A DNA stretch of 40,091 nt. It comes from a virus. Below the pieces are notes generated by a model, which worked only from the letters and a program-made list of their open reading frames with translations, did no database searches and was not told where the DNA came from. The position numbers were made by a program, and so were the translations under genes. Each line of letters begins with the position of its first letter. Within the stretch, counting starts at the first letter, position 1. Location of the stretch: IMG/VR virus record IMGVR_UViG_3300033141_001855, positions 1-40,091 of that record; one strand, given 5' to 3'. Below, one piece after another: positions 9,801 to 15,790 of this stretch.

Positions 9801-10002
9801 CCTCCATGCCCATAGACCTGGCCACGTCCGGCGTAAGGAATACCGTCTTCCCCCCGGCCAATCGCCTTTGAATACCCGTTAGTCTTGGCTCTTCGACTTC
9901 AGGCGCTTCTGGCACAGCCGGTGCAGATGGTCGGCGAGTCCTTTTAACCTCGCCAAGTATCCTCTTAATTTCAGCTATTGTCTCAAGTCTACCGTCTGGC
10001 AT
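3805..10002 (-). CDS. Giant 2065-aa phage protein, candidate internal/ejected virion protein
   Basis: This is the largest gene, 15% of the genome, lying between the portal and the scaffold. AGGAG is placed 5 nt before the ATG. Visible regions: a charged Pro-rich N-terminus with a decapeptide repeated at residues 128-137 and 172-181; mildly hydrophobic stretches near 380 (AYLIPIGGAFGLAARF) and near 1420 (AALGGMIAAGSMMYSGIQYA), the latter preceded by FMWFAPSYTR; long helical, charged segments; and a very acidic, aromatic C-terminal 450 residues rich in YxxY, WK and DxDE patterns. I see no polymerase, lytic transglycosylase or ADP-ribosyltransferase motif. The position beside the portal and the lack of a tape measure elsewhere suggest an internal or ejection protein, possibly carrying large polyvalent-protein domains. 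Function is unproven. Confidence 0.75.
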   Translation of the reverse strand: MPDGRLETIAEIKRILGEVKRTRRPSAPAVPEAPEVEEPRLTGIQRRLAGGKTVFLTPDVARSMGMEVDIDPDWMLKIVPGRDGEEPAFSYVSPERKEVPEKDILLTPEGRWITRAAAEAEAREPEGMPVPERIRAETAEAQRLEIEQAFSRVFPELDVWETLTEISISDEMPVPERIRAEETQEAFFESIYSKGRTAESEGLLRALLPGVTDEDLDRFFAPLEEEMIPPSLTEMAVQAFKETPWGAKPTEPAFWEKGWEKGFPGLMDLMEWMAPTKMGAGLGVVGAYIEKYVGRPWEMALMEASGRAMSVLGLATEADKEFLAYLDSAFERYGPAAFFSEEVSNAWEIVHRSAEKYGKGYEYAVTAMEWVNPAYLIPIGGAFGLAARFTSRIPLIGKGLKFTAAGVRSVERGVTYPVAKPLEVGIKYTGKGLEKIGVRLGEKVANQIIERSENLLLEIPESEALLKGALVDNWMKRALTIASKVPPLRAGIEKGLGWRILLKREGQAVEDIVARSALVHAEISRMGINAKAPKVWELRYIESDPVRYFGFNKKAYSQKMAKRLLPDYIAEEEFAGTLEHIFIHPEMYSWKGMQRGLDYVTKVHEINTEILNLLKKEGVPPANVTEDWWIHRVVEGSLDPEGELIALRGRPGVKGARRVGAKPSYEMHRKAPTMAEGIAWGVQYARNPELAISSYIEGAFKKIADARVVKYLEPFGVLPAERLAERFPEIVERAALTKTELADAAKFQSIINRAIRGEKIPEQTLRAMERRFPEMGKRFRALAERPATAENQLRELLAQNDRLIRSLKARLEKAEAIDIEVIKAQAREEAVRVGIPDEQKLAEAFRLMDYEDRLAFRDTMGAQLTDIGETSLRFQEEIAGMKEVLTLDPIAQKRILIGQKKVGTGATARMVDDYRGLDFFIGLKEQTFPEYFTVKQAQALYPGQPFSKYTQKGLKTYNKVPKDEALDQLTKELKMSPDEIAESVMRLRVKRADIKDVEHIVSVYQSRNNDIKRMLGVLDNVDSTQVPTLKPEPVVPKAEIGMPEAGIQKDIFGYETPVFPKGKGVTTQMSMDDYAKLAETWKKAGLPDDALPVAFRPKIEGVKGLEAESQVVRVTYEPPPVKTGVDRKAGLEALRNEARALTEARKAPYWQARAERAFRMEQVRQPGIGEGYIMQPFAGGRIYEQPFIDSFNKFFGHEAGLGVLKVTSDIAGILRITKAALDLSAMAIQGMPSWGLAHAYLMFNPVKGAKMMGEWYKAFFHSSRAFFDPGVAAGYMGKNSPLALNRIGFGGSSRAVDYFQALGVRTGVGGRGEWLMGKIPLKPYHRAETSFFLAGEMVRDEFWRILSPKAISKGQGFELARLLDRMTGIIDPASLGVPMTVRQMEQTFMWFAPSYTRACLTVLADIFRGGYTGAQARAALGGMIAAGSMMYSGIQYAVSTIEGKSHEEAWESVKEGFCVYEDPITGEVEWKPSVRFMTLKIGNYNFGIGGFWYGLLRLGGNIRACVNEVGEREPIDLVRIMKNGSFNKKDNPFIYWWYSRSSPFFGSIFEMATGKDFLGYPIETQEEYAKYIMTRFEPIWMEQGLNWMVPGMARDNEIPEDMARAALIPAEIFGLRTFSESTWTDFYDKADEAIKQIPFDELDDKQKEAFRAGELTWKELTEFQKADLISRYPELEALFGEAQADSAIRNSPHWKAYSGRMDEERTIYYDRIQQLTDSLIKGEIDTREYREKAGEAGQNYGSIMEAVARDPNYAEIYDFFDKKEAEGDKYGFRDDIALGEFQTQVLYTEDLVDSKGDYDWDERDRRVDAFIEKWGQDTYDRIQQYLTQKKGLNGLPEAWIRKAEDTEKLGRSYWRLPYKPYLDMDEEDMLSGDLPESMWGLWKEYESLETDEEREQFKIDHPEMAKDWRADFRKENPEADARLALWGYGGRLQTPEAYDLVIKWGKELRIPLEQMGLGIPPRSLMSQYFEYVGIARETSGNSIEARLYRLEHPDWQAWAEENWGWKEVSDDAETLRLRIAVAPLQVKYDELPQGKDRFIFRYENPDFERYLVEVKGYTPVGDRWK

Positions 10003-10044
10003 AAAAACTCCTACTATGTCGCTTTACGGGGCTAATTTATTACA

Positions 10045-10305
10045 CTATCCTTGATTCCACCTTGCCCGCATTGAACCACATTTCGTGCATATATAGACAG
10101 CAACCGTTGAGGAATCATGTGGCCACGCATGAGCATCAACTGGGCGCTCTCTTATTAGTTCCCCGCCATCATCGTTGATTAGCATATACAATATTGCTTT
10201 CTTATTGTCACACTTCTTGCAAACAACCCACTCTGGGAACGGCTCCTGATATGTTTCACTAACCGCACCATCCCTTACTTCACTTTGCTTGAAAACAACT
10301 TTCAT
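10045..10305 (-). CDS. Small zinc-ribbon protein, 86 aa
   Basis: Two cysteine pairs, VCKKC (about residues 28-32) and ICTKC (about 72-76), are set to bind one zinc ion. Between them lies an acidic segment with NDDGGEL. AAGGAGG lies just before the ATG. The gene sits between the 51-aa zinc-ribbon gene and the giant gene in the late unit. Role unknown; it may be an assembly or regulatory factor. Confidence 0.75.
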   Translation of the reverse strand: MKVVFKQSEVRDGAVSETYQEPFPEWVVCKKCDNKKAILYMLINDDGGELIRERPVDAHAWPHDSSTVAVYICTKCGSMRARWNQG

Positions 10306-10369
10306 TCAGTCCTCCTTATAGCAAAAGGTTTTTAACCCCGTAAAGCCTGTTTATGTCCCCCGTCTGCCA

Positions 10370-10525
10370 TCATTCTCCCTCTTGGTCATCTGACAATAGT
10401 GGACTTTCTACGTTGCATATTTCAATCTGAATGTAAAGGAAAACCTTGCATTTGGGGCAGTATTTCCGCCCCTCAACTATCTCAATTCCCCCTCTACAAA
10501 TTGGGCAGTACCTAACTTGTTTCAT
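10370..10525 (-). CDS. Small zinc-ribbon protein, 51 aa
   Basis: The short reading frame starts at ATG 10525 after AAAGGAA and begins MKQVRYCPIC. Two CxxC pairs (CPIC and CPKC, 13 residues between them) form a compact zinc ribbon, followed by a hydrophobic strand and an acidic tail ending SDDQEGE. It sits between the 47-aa gene after the portal and the 86-aa zinc-ribbon gene. Function unknown. Confidence 0.7.
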   Translation of the reverse strand: MKQVRYCPICRGGIEIVEGRKYCPKCKVFLYIQIEICNVESPLLSDDQEGE

Positions 10526-10540
10526 TTCCTTTGTCCCTGT

Positions 10541-10684
10541 CTATTCGGGGGCTGCTGGCGTAGCGGTTTGCCGCTTGCCAGACATCGCCCGGAACTTCTC
10601 TAATAGCTGACCGCCTGGTGCCTTTGGTTTCATAGCTTCAAGAATCCTGCGGTCTGCCTCCTCGTGGGTCAACTTTTTAACCAT
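10541..10684 (-). CDS. Small protein directly after portal, 47 aa
   Basis: The ATG follows the portal stop codon with no gap (TAAATG), so translation is probably coupled. The protein begins MVKKLTHEEADRRILEAM and is a basic amphipathic helix followed by a Pro/Ala tail. No known family is recognised. The tight coupling and clean reading frame make it a real gene. Confidence 0.65.
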   Translation of the reverse strand: MVKKLTHEEADRRILEAMKPKAPGGQLLEKFRAMSGKRQTATPAAPE

Positions 10685-12421
10685 TTATTCCTCCGTTGGT
10701 CTGCCTTCTCTGCCGGTTTCAGCCCGCCGCCCGATTTTATCTTCCTCTTCCATCGCCTCATCCATCCGCTCCATCTCGGTCTGTCGCGGACGGCCACCAC
10801 CACCACCCTCATCGAGCAAGGGCATCAGGCTCTTGGGTTGTTCTCGCCTTGCCTGTGGTATCTGGGAGATAGCCTGGCCCATAGCCCTTTGTCTCAGCAG
10901 GTCCTCAATAGATTGCAGGGTCAGTTCCGCCTCAAGATATTCTTCCCGGTTTATCAGGCTGTGTACCTGTTTCCGTAGCTTTATTACCGGGTTTATCTCT
11001 TCCGCCGCCTCAGCCCTCAGCAAGTCCTCTTCCCCATCCGGGTCTTTCAGATGCATAACCTGGCGCCGGATGGTATAGTAGGACATCAAGCCCTCTCTTA
11101 TCTGGTTTGCCTGTGAGATATTCGCTATGTCCTGTACCGGGTCTTTGGGGAAGTACCGCCGCTTAATCGTGTATTCGCCTTTCAGCCTGGCGACTAGGAA
11201 TATCTTGCGGTGCCCCTCTTCACCCAGCCTCAGATTTTTGCCAATCTCGATATACTGGTCGATAGCCATCCTGTCCCGCTGCTGGTAGAACATCGCCATG
11301 CCCTGAAGACGGGGAAGAAATATCATATCCTTGGATTCAGTAAGCCTGTTAATGGCCGCCCCTGACAGCGGGAAGGTGAGGTTGCCGAAGTCAATGTTCG
11401 GCAGGCTACCCCTCTGTATCCTGCCTTCCAGCATAGCGTAGAGCAGCCTGGTGGCATTTCTAATATCAGCGACAGGGATAAGTTTGTAGCCGCCGCCCTT
11501 TTCAACGGAGATTACAACGCCCAGACCAGAGGGGGAAAATTCCGGCTGCTCAGCGCTTTCCCCGGCCTCGCTCTCGTATTGCTTGGCGGCAAAGAAGCTG
11601 GCCATGGTCAGGTTTTCCAGGACGCTGGCCATCTCATTCATCTTGGGGTAGAGAGCCCTGTTTAGATTGAAGATGCTCTCCCCCTGGTTCACCATCATAT
11701 CTTCGGCCTGGAGCATCGAGCCGGTGGGCATAGGCTGAATGACCATCGGGACATATCCCTTGCCGTTTCTCTTATACGGATGCTCCACATCGCGTATCTT
11801 ATTTTCGCCTATCCAGACCTGGTGGTGTGTCTTGGAGTAGGCGGCAAACACAACCTCGTTATCATTGGGGGATATGTCGTATTTATACTCCTGCCAAATC
11901 TTGATTCTGGAGCGCTTACCCCAGTATCCTCCCCATTCCAGGCCGTCCATACCCGGCTCGTAGATGACAAATCTGCTGTCCAGGGGTCGAAGGTCGGGAA
12001 TGAGCTTGTTGTTCCTAACCCGCAGAAGATTCAGCCCGGCCAGCCATCCCCTGACGCAAGCCTGCTCGCAGTAGAAGGGAAAGGACATACCCATGACCCT
12101 ATTAGACCGAAGGTTATCGGCTTCAAATTCCAGAGCCGATATGAACTCCTCGACCGGATTCTCCTCGGTTTTCTTAAATGAATCGCTTTCCACGACCACC
12201 TGCGGGTCCGCTGATTGCATGATGGCTATTACCCGGTGAGCGAATGTGCCGGGGTCATTAAGGGTAGTGCTGACGACCCGGGGTATATCCTGTGTGTCGT
12301 CAAAATTTCTCATCTTGTATGGGTCAAGCAGGTAAGTCTTGGCATCCTTATCCATACGCGAGAAGAGTCCAGTAAAATCACCATCCTTTTCCTCTGCCAG
12401 TTTTTTCAAATCTTCGCTCAT
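10685..12421 (-). CDS. Portal protein
   Basis: This 578-aa protein would form the dodecameric portal at one capsid vertex through which DNA is packaged and ejected. Support: position just after the large terminase and before scaffold and coat; length in the usual portal range; early segments such as TTLNDPGTFAHRVIAIMQSA and the surface-exposed FVIYEPGMDG; and a long helical C-terminal part (about 460-560) with a glycine run GGGGGRP and a very charged tail. The middle contains ESIFNLNRALYPKMNEMASV, like the helical region of portals that use a separate adaptor. Start ATG 12421 follows GGAGTGACCT. Confidence 0.85.
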   Translation of the reverse strand: MSEDLKKLAEEKDGDFTGLFSRMDKDAKTYLLDPYKMRNFDDTQDIPRVVSTTLNDPGTFAHRVIAIMQSADPQVVVESDSFKKTEENPVEEFISALEFEADNLRSNRVMGMSFPFYCEQACVRGWLAGLNLLRVRNNKLIPDLRPLDSRFVIYEPGMDGLEWGGYWGKRSRIKIWQEYKYDISPNDNEVVFAAYSKTHHQVWIGENKIRDVEHPYKRNGKGYVPMVIQPMPTGSMLQAEDMMVNQGESIFNLNRALYPKMNEMASVLENLTMASFFAAKQYESEAGESAEQPEFSPSGLGVVISVEKGGGYKLIPVADIRNATRLLYAMLEGRIQRGSLPNIDFGNLTFPLSGAAINRLTESKDMIFLPRLQGMAMFYQQRDRMAIDQYIEIGKNLRLGEEGHRKIFLVARLKGEYTIKRRYFPKDPVQDIANISQANQIREGLMSYYTIRRQVMHLKDPDGEEDLLRAEAAEEINPVIKLRKQVHSLINREEYLEAELTLQSIEDLLRQRAMGQAISQIPQARREQPKSLMPLLDEGGGGGRPRQTEMERMDEAMEEEDKIGRRAETGREGRPTEE

Positions 12422-12438
12422 AGGTCACTCCTTGTGAA

Positions 12439-12636
12439 TTACAGTATCTCTACCTTTGATACACCGCAATTATCACATTTATACTCTGGGCGGTAGAAGG
12501 AATCGGGGAATCCCATCTCAACATCATCTATATCATTATGCTCTTTATCAAAACCCTTCAGGTGCATAACCCCAGCCCCACAATAGGGGCATGGCATTTT
12601 TCTCTTGAATAGCATCGTGTATAATCTATTCCTCAT
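12439..12636 (-). CDS. Small zinc-ribbon protein between terminase and portal, 65 aa
   Basis: The CPYCG (about residues 16-20) and CDNCG (about 54-58) pairs make a zinc ribbon; the middle is acidic (NDIDDVEMG). AAGGAG is placed 6 nt before the ATG. It lies 10 bp after the large terminase and 17 bp before the portal, so it is co-transcribed with the packaging genes. Function unknown. Confidence 0.75.
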   Translation of the reverse strand: MRNRLYTMLFKRKMPCPYCGAGVMHLKGFDKEHNDIDDVEMGFPDSFYRPEYKCDNCGVSKVEIL

Positions 12637-12646
12637 AGCTCACTCC

Positions 12647-14071
12647 TTAGAGGTAGCATTTTGCCCTCGGCCGGGGCGCCTTCCCAATGGACATCGGGGC
12701 CACCAGCATCATCACCACGTCAGCCCGGTCCGGGGACTTGGAGCCTCTCGCCCTCGCCTCTTCTTTCGTCTCGATTCTGAGCTGGCCGTTTGCCTTGTAG
12801 CTGTACCGAATATCCTGCAACTGGATTTTCAGCTTGGAGTCATTTGGCAAGGAAAGGGACTCTTCAAGAAGTTTCTTGTACAGCCACCAGTAAAGTTCGG
12901 CCCTCTTATTGGAGAAGGACTCGGTATCAAGGGCTTTCTCGCCGACATTTATCTCCTCAACATTAAGGCCGTTTTCCTTGAGGGCATCAACCACGCCGCC
13001 GCCGACACCCACCGCATCAACCCGGGTTACCACCGGGTTGTGTTCCTTGACTAACCTGCTGGTTCGGCCGGTGGTGAACACCGTATCCTGGTGATGCCAG
13101 CTCTCAAGGGGGAATATCTTTTCCCCCTGTCTCCAGCCGAAAACCGTTTCGTCATCGCCATACCGGGCTACATCGAGCGCCGCAACCTTCACGGTACTGG
13201 GGTCGGGGTTAGATTCCTTGCCCATGGCCACTTCAATCAGGTGAAGGGGAATGAGGTTATTGACGCCCGCATCCGGGAAGTTACCCATGACATAGGCCTG
13301 GAAGGCGAACGAGCCGAATCCCCATTCATCGTAGCGTTCAGCGACCCGCGCCGGCGCCACTAGGGATGGGAAGGGAAGCTCTTTCTCCCCCATCTTCATT
13401 TGCCACGTGCCGTTCTGAATATCCTCCAGCGTAATGCCGAACTCGGTAAAGTTAGGGGTATCGAAGGCAGATATATGGAATACTCTATAGAGGGTAGACG
13501 CAAAGGAGTTCCTGAAACTACCCACCGACTGGGTGGGGTTTCCTATCAGGAGTTCCCGGGTGAAGCCGGTGGCCAGGGGGTTCTCAATCGCCTGATAGCA
13601 CCGCTCCGTCAGGCCGGAAGCCTCATCCCCGATAACCAGCACGTTCACATTATGGAAACCCTGAAACCGCTCCGGCTCATCGGTAGAGAAGCCGATAGCG
13701 AAGTGGTCAGCACTGAGGTTAAGTGCCGTGGCGGTCAGGTCTCCGCCCAACTCCATCCTCGCCCCATGAAACCGCTGCCCGATTTCCCGCCACAAAATCT
13801 CCTTGACCTGCCGGAATGTCGGCGCCGTGGTTATCACCGTAGCCGGCGCGTAGTTATAAAGAAACCATAGCGCTATACACGCTGCTACGAAGCTCTTGCC
13901 GCTCCCCTCACAACTCCGAACAGTTGTCCTAGCGTTCTCCGCCACAGACCGCGCTATGAGCTTCTGCACCTGCCACAGCTTCACCCCGAGCATTGTCTCT
14001 ATCCACCACGCCGGGTCTATCCGCGCCGCAGCCTGTATCCGGGCACTTCTATCAGATGTTTCGTCTGTCAT
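12647..14071 (-). CDS. terL: Terminase large subunit
   Basis: This 474-aa DNA-packaging motor has an ATPase and a nuclease domain. The N-terminal ATPase shows a Walker A-type loop (RSCEGSGKS, residues 52-60), Walker B (VLVIGDE, 144-150) and a coupling motif region (LIGNPT, 175-180). The C-terminal RNase H-like nuclease shows ALDVARYGDD (D300, D306/307), VDAVGVGGG (D352) and SPDRADVV (D448/D451). The length is typical. Its start overlaps the 48-aa gene by ATGA. It would dock on the portal and cut concatemeric DNA. Confidence 0.95.
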   Translation of the reverse strand: MTDETSDRSARIQAAARIDPAWWIETMLGVKLWQVQKLIARSVAENARTTVRSCEGSGKSFVAACIALWFLYNYAPATVITTAPTFRQVKEILWREIGQRFHGARMELGGDLTATALNLSADHFAIGFSTDEPERFQGFHNVNVLVIGDEASGLTERCYQAIENPLATGFTRELLIGNPTQSVGSFRNSFASTLYRVFHISAFDTPNFTEFGITLEDIQNGTWQMKMGEKELPFPSLVAPARVAERYDEWGFGSFAFQAYVMGNFPDAGVNNLIPLHLIEVAMGKESNPDPSTVKVAALDVARYGDDETVFGWRQGEKIFPLESWHHQDTVFTTGRTSRLVKEHNPVVTRVDAVGVGGGVVDALKENGLNVEEINVGEKALDTESFSNKRAELYWWLYKKLLEESLSLPNDSKLKIQLQDIRYSYKANGQLRIETKEEARARGSKSPDRADVVMMLVAPMSIGKAPRPRAKCYL

Positions 14072-14214
14072 CTTTTTTTCATCGCTTTACCAAACATAAT
14101 CCACCAGCACAGCCGCCACCTTACCCAGAACGGCCACTCCTTCACGGCGTTAAGATATACAATCCAGTCCCGCTTGACGTATTTCCGTAACTTCTTCGCC
14201 AGCTTACCGTTCAT
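14068..14214 (-). CDS. Small basic tryptophan-rich protein before terL, 48 aa
   Basis: Starts at ATG 14214 after GGGGGTGA and ends in a 4-base overlap (ATGA) with terL. The protein begins MNGKLAKKLRKYVKRDWIVY and continues with EWPFWVRWRLCWW; it is very basic with six Trp. Strong coupling to terL suggests a packaging accessory or an amphipathic membrane-active peptide. No family recognised. Confidence 0.7.
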   Translation of the reverse strand: MNGKLAKKLRKYVKRDWIVYLNAVKEWPFWVRWRLCWWIMFGKAMKKR

Positions 14215-14485
14215 AGCTAATCACCCCCAAAATGGAACGAATCTACTCTCGATAAGAGGAACTCAGGCGTGCTGAAATCACCCCGCTTTGTAACGGGGGG
14301 TACCCTACTAACATACCTCTTCTAACATCTACGGCATACCCCCTCTCCCCGCCTTCCCGTTCCGGTCTCTCGCCGATGTCTTGACCCTTCCACCCGGTCA
14401 GCCCTGGGGATGAGGGGACGCGTCACCCTCTGATGACCCGCCCTCATAGTGGGTGCATAGGGTGGGATAAGATTCAATCATTGCC
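14215..14485. other. Non-coding region between terL group and reverse HNH cassette
   Basis: No credible gene lies here. It holds a small hairpin at 14280-14297 (CCCCG/CGGGG) and an inverted repeat at 14412-14430 whose centre GACGCGTC is a perfect palindrome flanked by GAGGG and CCCTC (one unpaired A). The region lies between the large and small terminase genes, a place where packaging initiation (pac/cos) sites can occur. That role is a guess. Confidence 0.4.
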
Positions 14486-14514
14486 TTGCCATATCTCTTA
14501 AGATATGTTAGAAT
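14486..14514 (+). promoter_or_regulatory. Sigma-70-like promoter with operator-like palindrome
   Basis: TTGCCA (14486-14491), a 17-bp spacer and TAGAAT (14509-14514) precede the gene at 14546. The spacer contains ATATCT-CTTA-AGATAT (14491-14506), a perfect 6-bp inverted repeat, which is a good place for a repressor to bind. The leader of about 25 nt includes AAGGAG. Confidence 0.6.
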
Positions 14515-14545
14515 TATATTAACCTATCCTTAAGGAGTGTGAAGT

Positions 14546-14728
14546 ATGGATGAGTTACAGGAACTCAGGGAAGCGGCAGCCCGGGACGTAGCTACACTGA
14601 GGAAGAAGACCAAGGAACTCTACCGTTATGCCAGGGACAAGGGGTTTACCTATGCTGAGGCCCGAAGACTTGCCGCCACCAGTAGAGAAAAGATTGACCG
14701 GCTCGCTGCCTTGAAAGAAAAGGGGTAA
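14546..14728 (+). CDS. Small charged helical protein, 60 aa
   Basis: This all-helical, very charged protein (MDELQELREAAARDVATLRK, then YARDKGFTYAEARRLAATSR) has a second half that reads like a helix-turn-helix: GFTYAEARRLAATSREKIDRL. It may be a small DNA-binding regulator. It is the first gene of a two-gene rightward cassette that lies against the direction of the late unit. It has its own promoter and AAGGAG 8 nt before the ATG. Confidence 0.7.
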   Translation: MDELQELREAAARDVATLRKKTKELYRYARDKGFTYAEARRLAATSREKIDRLAALKEKG

Positions 14729-14746
14729 AAGGCAACTCCCGTGTTT

Positions 14747-14777
14747 CCCCCTTAACAACCCCCTTCCCCCTCCCCCC
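14747..14777 (-). other. Potential G-quadruplex sequence
   Basis: On the minus strand four G-runs of 6, 5, 5 and 5 bases are separated by 1, 2 and 7 bases, a canonical intramolecular quadruplex pattern. It lies just after the gene ending at 14728 and would be in RNA of the leftward late transcript. It could also slow polymerases on either strand. Confidence 0.45.
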
Positions 14778-14828
14778 TCCTCCTATTGAATTAAAAGTAA
14801 ATAAAGAGAAGGCAAAGTAAAGATGGGG

Positions 14829-14905
14829 GAGCTATGCTGGAGTTAAGCTAGACTTGACAAGGAGTTACGAAAGAGTTACCATAGAGTTAGTGAGGAGTGA
14901 AGGAG
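14829..14905 (+). repeat. Seven tandem 11-bp units over the HNH promoter
   Basis: The units read GAGCTATGCTG, GAGTTAAGCTA, GACTTGACAAG, GAGTTACGAAA, GAGTTACCATA, GAGTTAGTGAG and GAGTGAAGGAG, with no gaps. The first six bases follow GAGTTA (four exact, three with one or two changes); the last five vary. The period equals about one turn of B-DNA, so all copies face the same side of the helix. The promoter and ribosome binding site of the HNH gene are built from the same units. Likely an array of binding sites for a regulatory protein. Confidence 0.7.
14854..14882 (+). promoter_or_regulatory. Promoter of HNH gene
   Basis: TTGACA (14854-14859), a 17-bp spacer and TACCAT (14877-14882) lie 32 bp before the ATG at 14915. 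The -35 box is consensus and the -10 box is weak, as expected for an activator-dependent or repressed promoter. It lies entirely inside the 11-bp repeat array. Confidence 0.5.
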
Positions 14906-14914
14906 GTAATAGCT

Positions 14915-15265
14915 ATGGAAACGAAGAAAAAGGGACTGTCTATCTTAACCAGACTCCAGGTAATCAAGCGGGATAACTGCACCTGCCAGACCTGCGGAAA
15001 ACAGGGGATATTCTTTTATCGCTATGGCAAGCCGGCGGTTGGTTTTACTGAAACCGGGGAGTATCCTTGCGGTCGCGGTGAAGACTACAACGGCAAGGAT
15101 ATTGAGGTCTTCGAGTTCCACCACATCAAGCCCGTTTCCTTGGGTGGCAGCAATGAAGCCGATAATATCCAGCTCGCTTGCCGGAAGTGTAACCGGGGTA
15201 TGGGCTATCTTACTGAGGAGTACGCCGAGATACAGAAGCTCAAGAAGGAACTAGCCGGGGGGTAA
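14915..15265 (+). CDS. HNH endonuclease, 116 aa
   Basis: The HNH nuclease fold shows CxxC (C24, C27), catalytic FEFHHIKPVSLGG (H69/H70), DNIQLACRKCN (N84, C89, C92, N93) and zinc-binding cysteine pairs. Such enzymes cut DNA near terminase genes in many phages and can take part in packaging; others are mobile. AAGGAGG lies 8 nt before ATG 14915; a GTG 18 nt upstream is less likely because it lies before that site. The gene runs opposite to the terminases and its 3' end overlaps the convergent small terminase gene by 15 bp. Confidence 0.85.
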   Translation: METKKKGLSILTRLQVIKRDNCTCQTCGKQGIFFYRYGKPAVGFTETGEYPCGRGEDYNGKDIEVFEFHHIKPVSLGGSNEADNIQLACRKCNRGMGYLTEEYAEIQKLKKELAGG

Positions 15266-15643
15266 CTCGTCACTCTCAGCCCCGGGACCCGGTTCTTGCC
15301 TATCCTGTGAGGTCTCAGCAGCATTGGCGGCCACTGCCTCTGCTTGCTCGAGAACGTCCGGGATTGCCTTTCCTTCTGCCTTAGCCTTTGCGATTATCTT
15401 CTCGGCATCGTCGGCCAGCTCTTTATAGGTTAGAGGACTGCCGGTATGCTTGATGATGGCCTTCTGCGTAGCTTTGCCAATGCTATGCTCAATAACGAAC
15501 TCGCAAGCCCTCTGACGGCCACCTGAGAGGCTCTTGCGCTTCCCCTTCATTAGCTCAGTGAGGATGCGGGCGGCGTCTGTAGCGCTACCATCGAGTATCT
15601 GTTGACAGTCTGCGTGTTGCTTGCTCTTCTTAATTCGTGCCAT
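15251..15643 (-). CDS. Probable terminase small subunit
   Basis: This 130-aa helical protein has a Lys-rich start (MARIKKSKQ), a helical middle with AARILTELMKGKRKSLSGGRQRA, then LTYKELADDAEKIIAKAKAEG and an acidic, Gln/Ala-rich tail. The size, basic N-terminus and helix-rich make-up fit small terminases, which recognise the packaging site and regulate the large subunit. No clear helix-turn-helix signature is readable, so the assignment leans on position: first protein gene of the late leftward unit, before terL. GAGG precedes the ATG. It could instead be another late DNA-binding protein. Confidence 0.55.
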   Translation of the reverse strand: MARIKKSKQHADCQQILDGSATDAARILTELMKGKRKSLSGGRQRACEFVIEHSIGKATQKAIIKHTGSPLTYKELADDAEKIIAKAKAEGKAIPDVLEQAEAVAANAAETSQDRQEPGPGAESDELPPG

Positions 15644-15731
15644 TGTTAGGTACCTCGGTTTTAGTCTCGGCCAGGCGTGGTATAGTTTTATGTCAAAGAG
15701 GGTGAAAAAGAGGGTAAAAAGCGAAGCTAAA

Positions 15732-15763
15732 GGGATAGATAAAGGAACTCTCTATTCTATCCC
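15732..15763. other. Hairpin between tRNA and small terminase
   Basis: GGGATAGA (15732-15739) pairs with TCTATCCC (15756-15763) around a 16-nt loop. In the late leftward RNA it lies after the tRNA and a purine-rich run of G-tracts, before the small terminase leader. It may mark tRNA 3' processing or partial termination. Confidence 0.35.
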
Positions 15764-15790
15764 CCCTTACCCCCCTTCCCTTCCTCTCAA

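Noticed and set aside
10327-10370. Very short frame (13 codons) between the 51-aa and 86-aa zinc-ribbon genes
   Set aside because: It has a GGGAG signal and could be a leader peptide, but it is too short to support without expression data.
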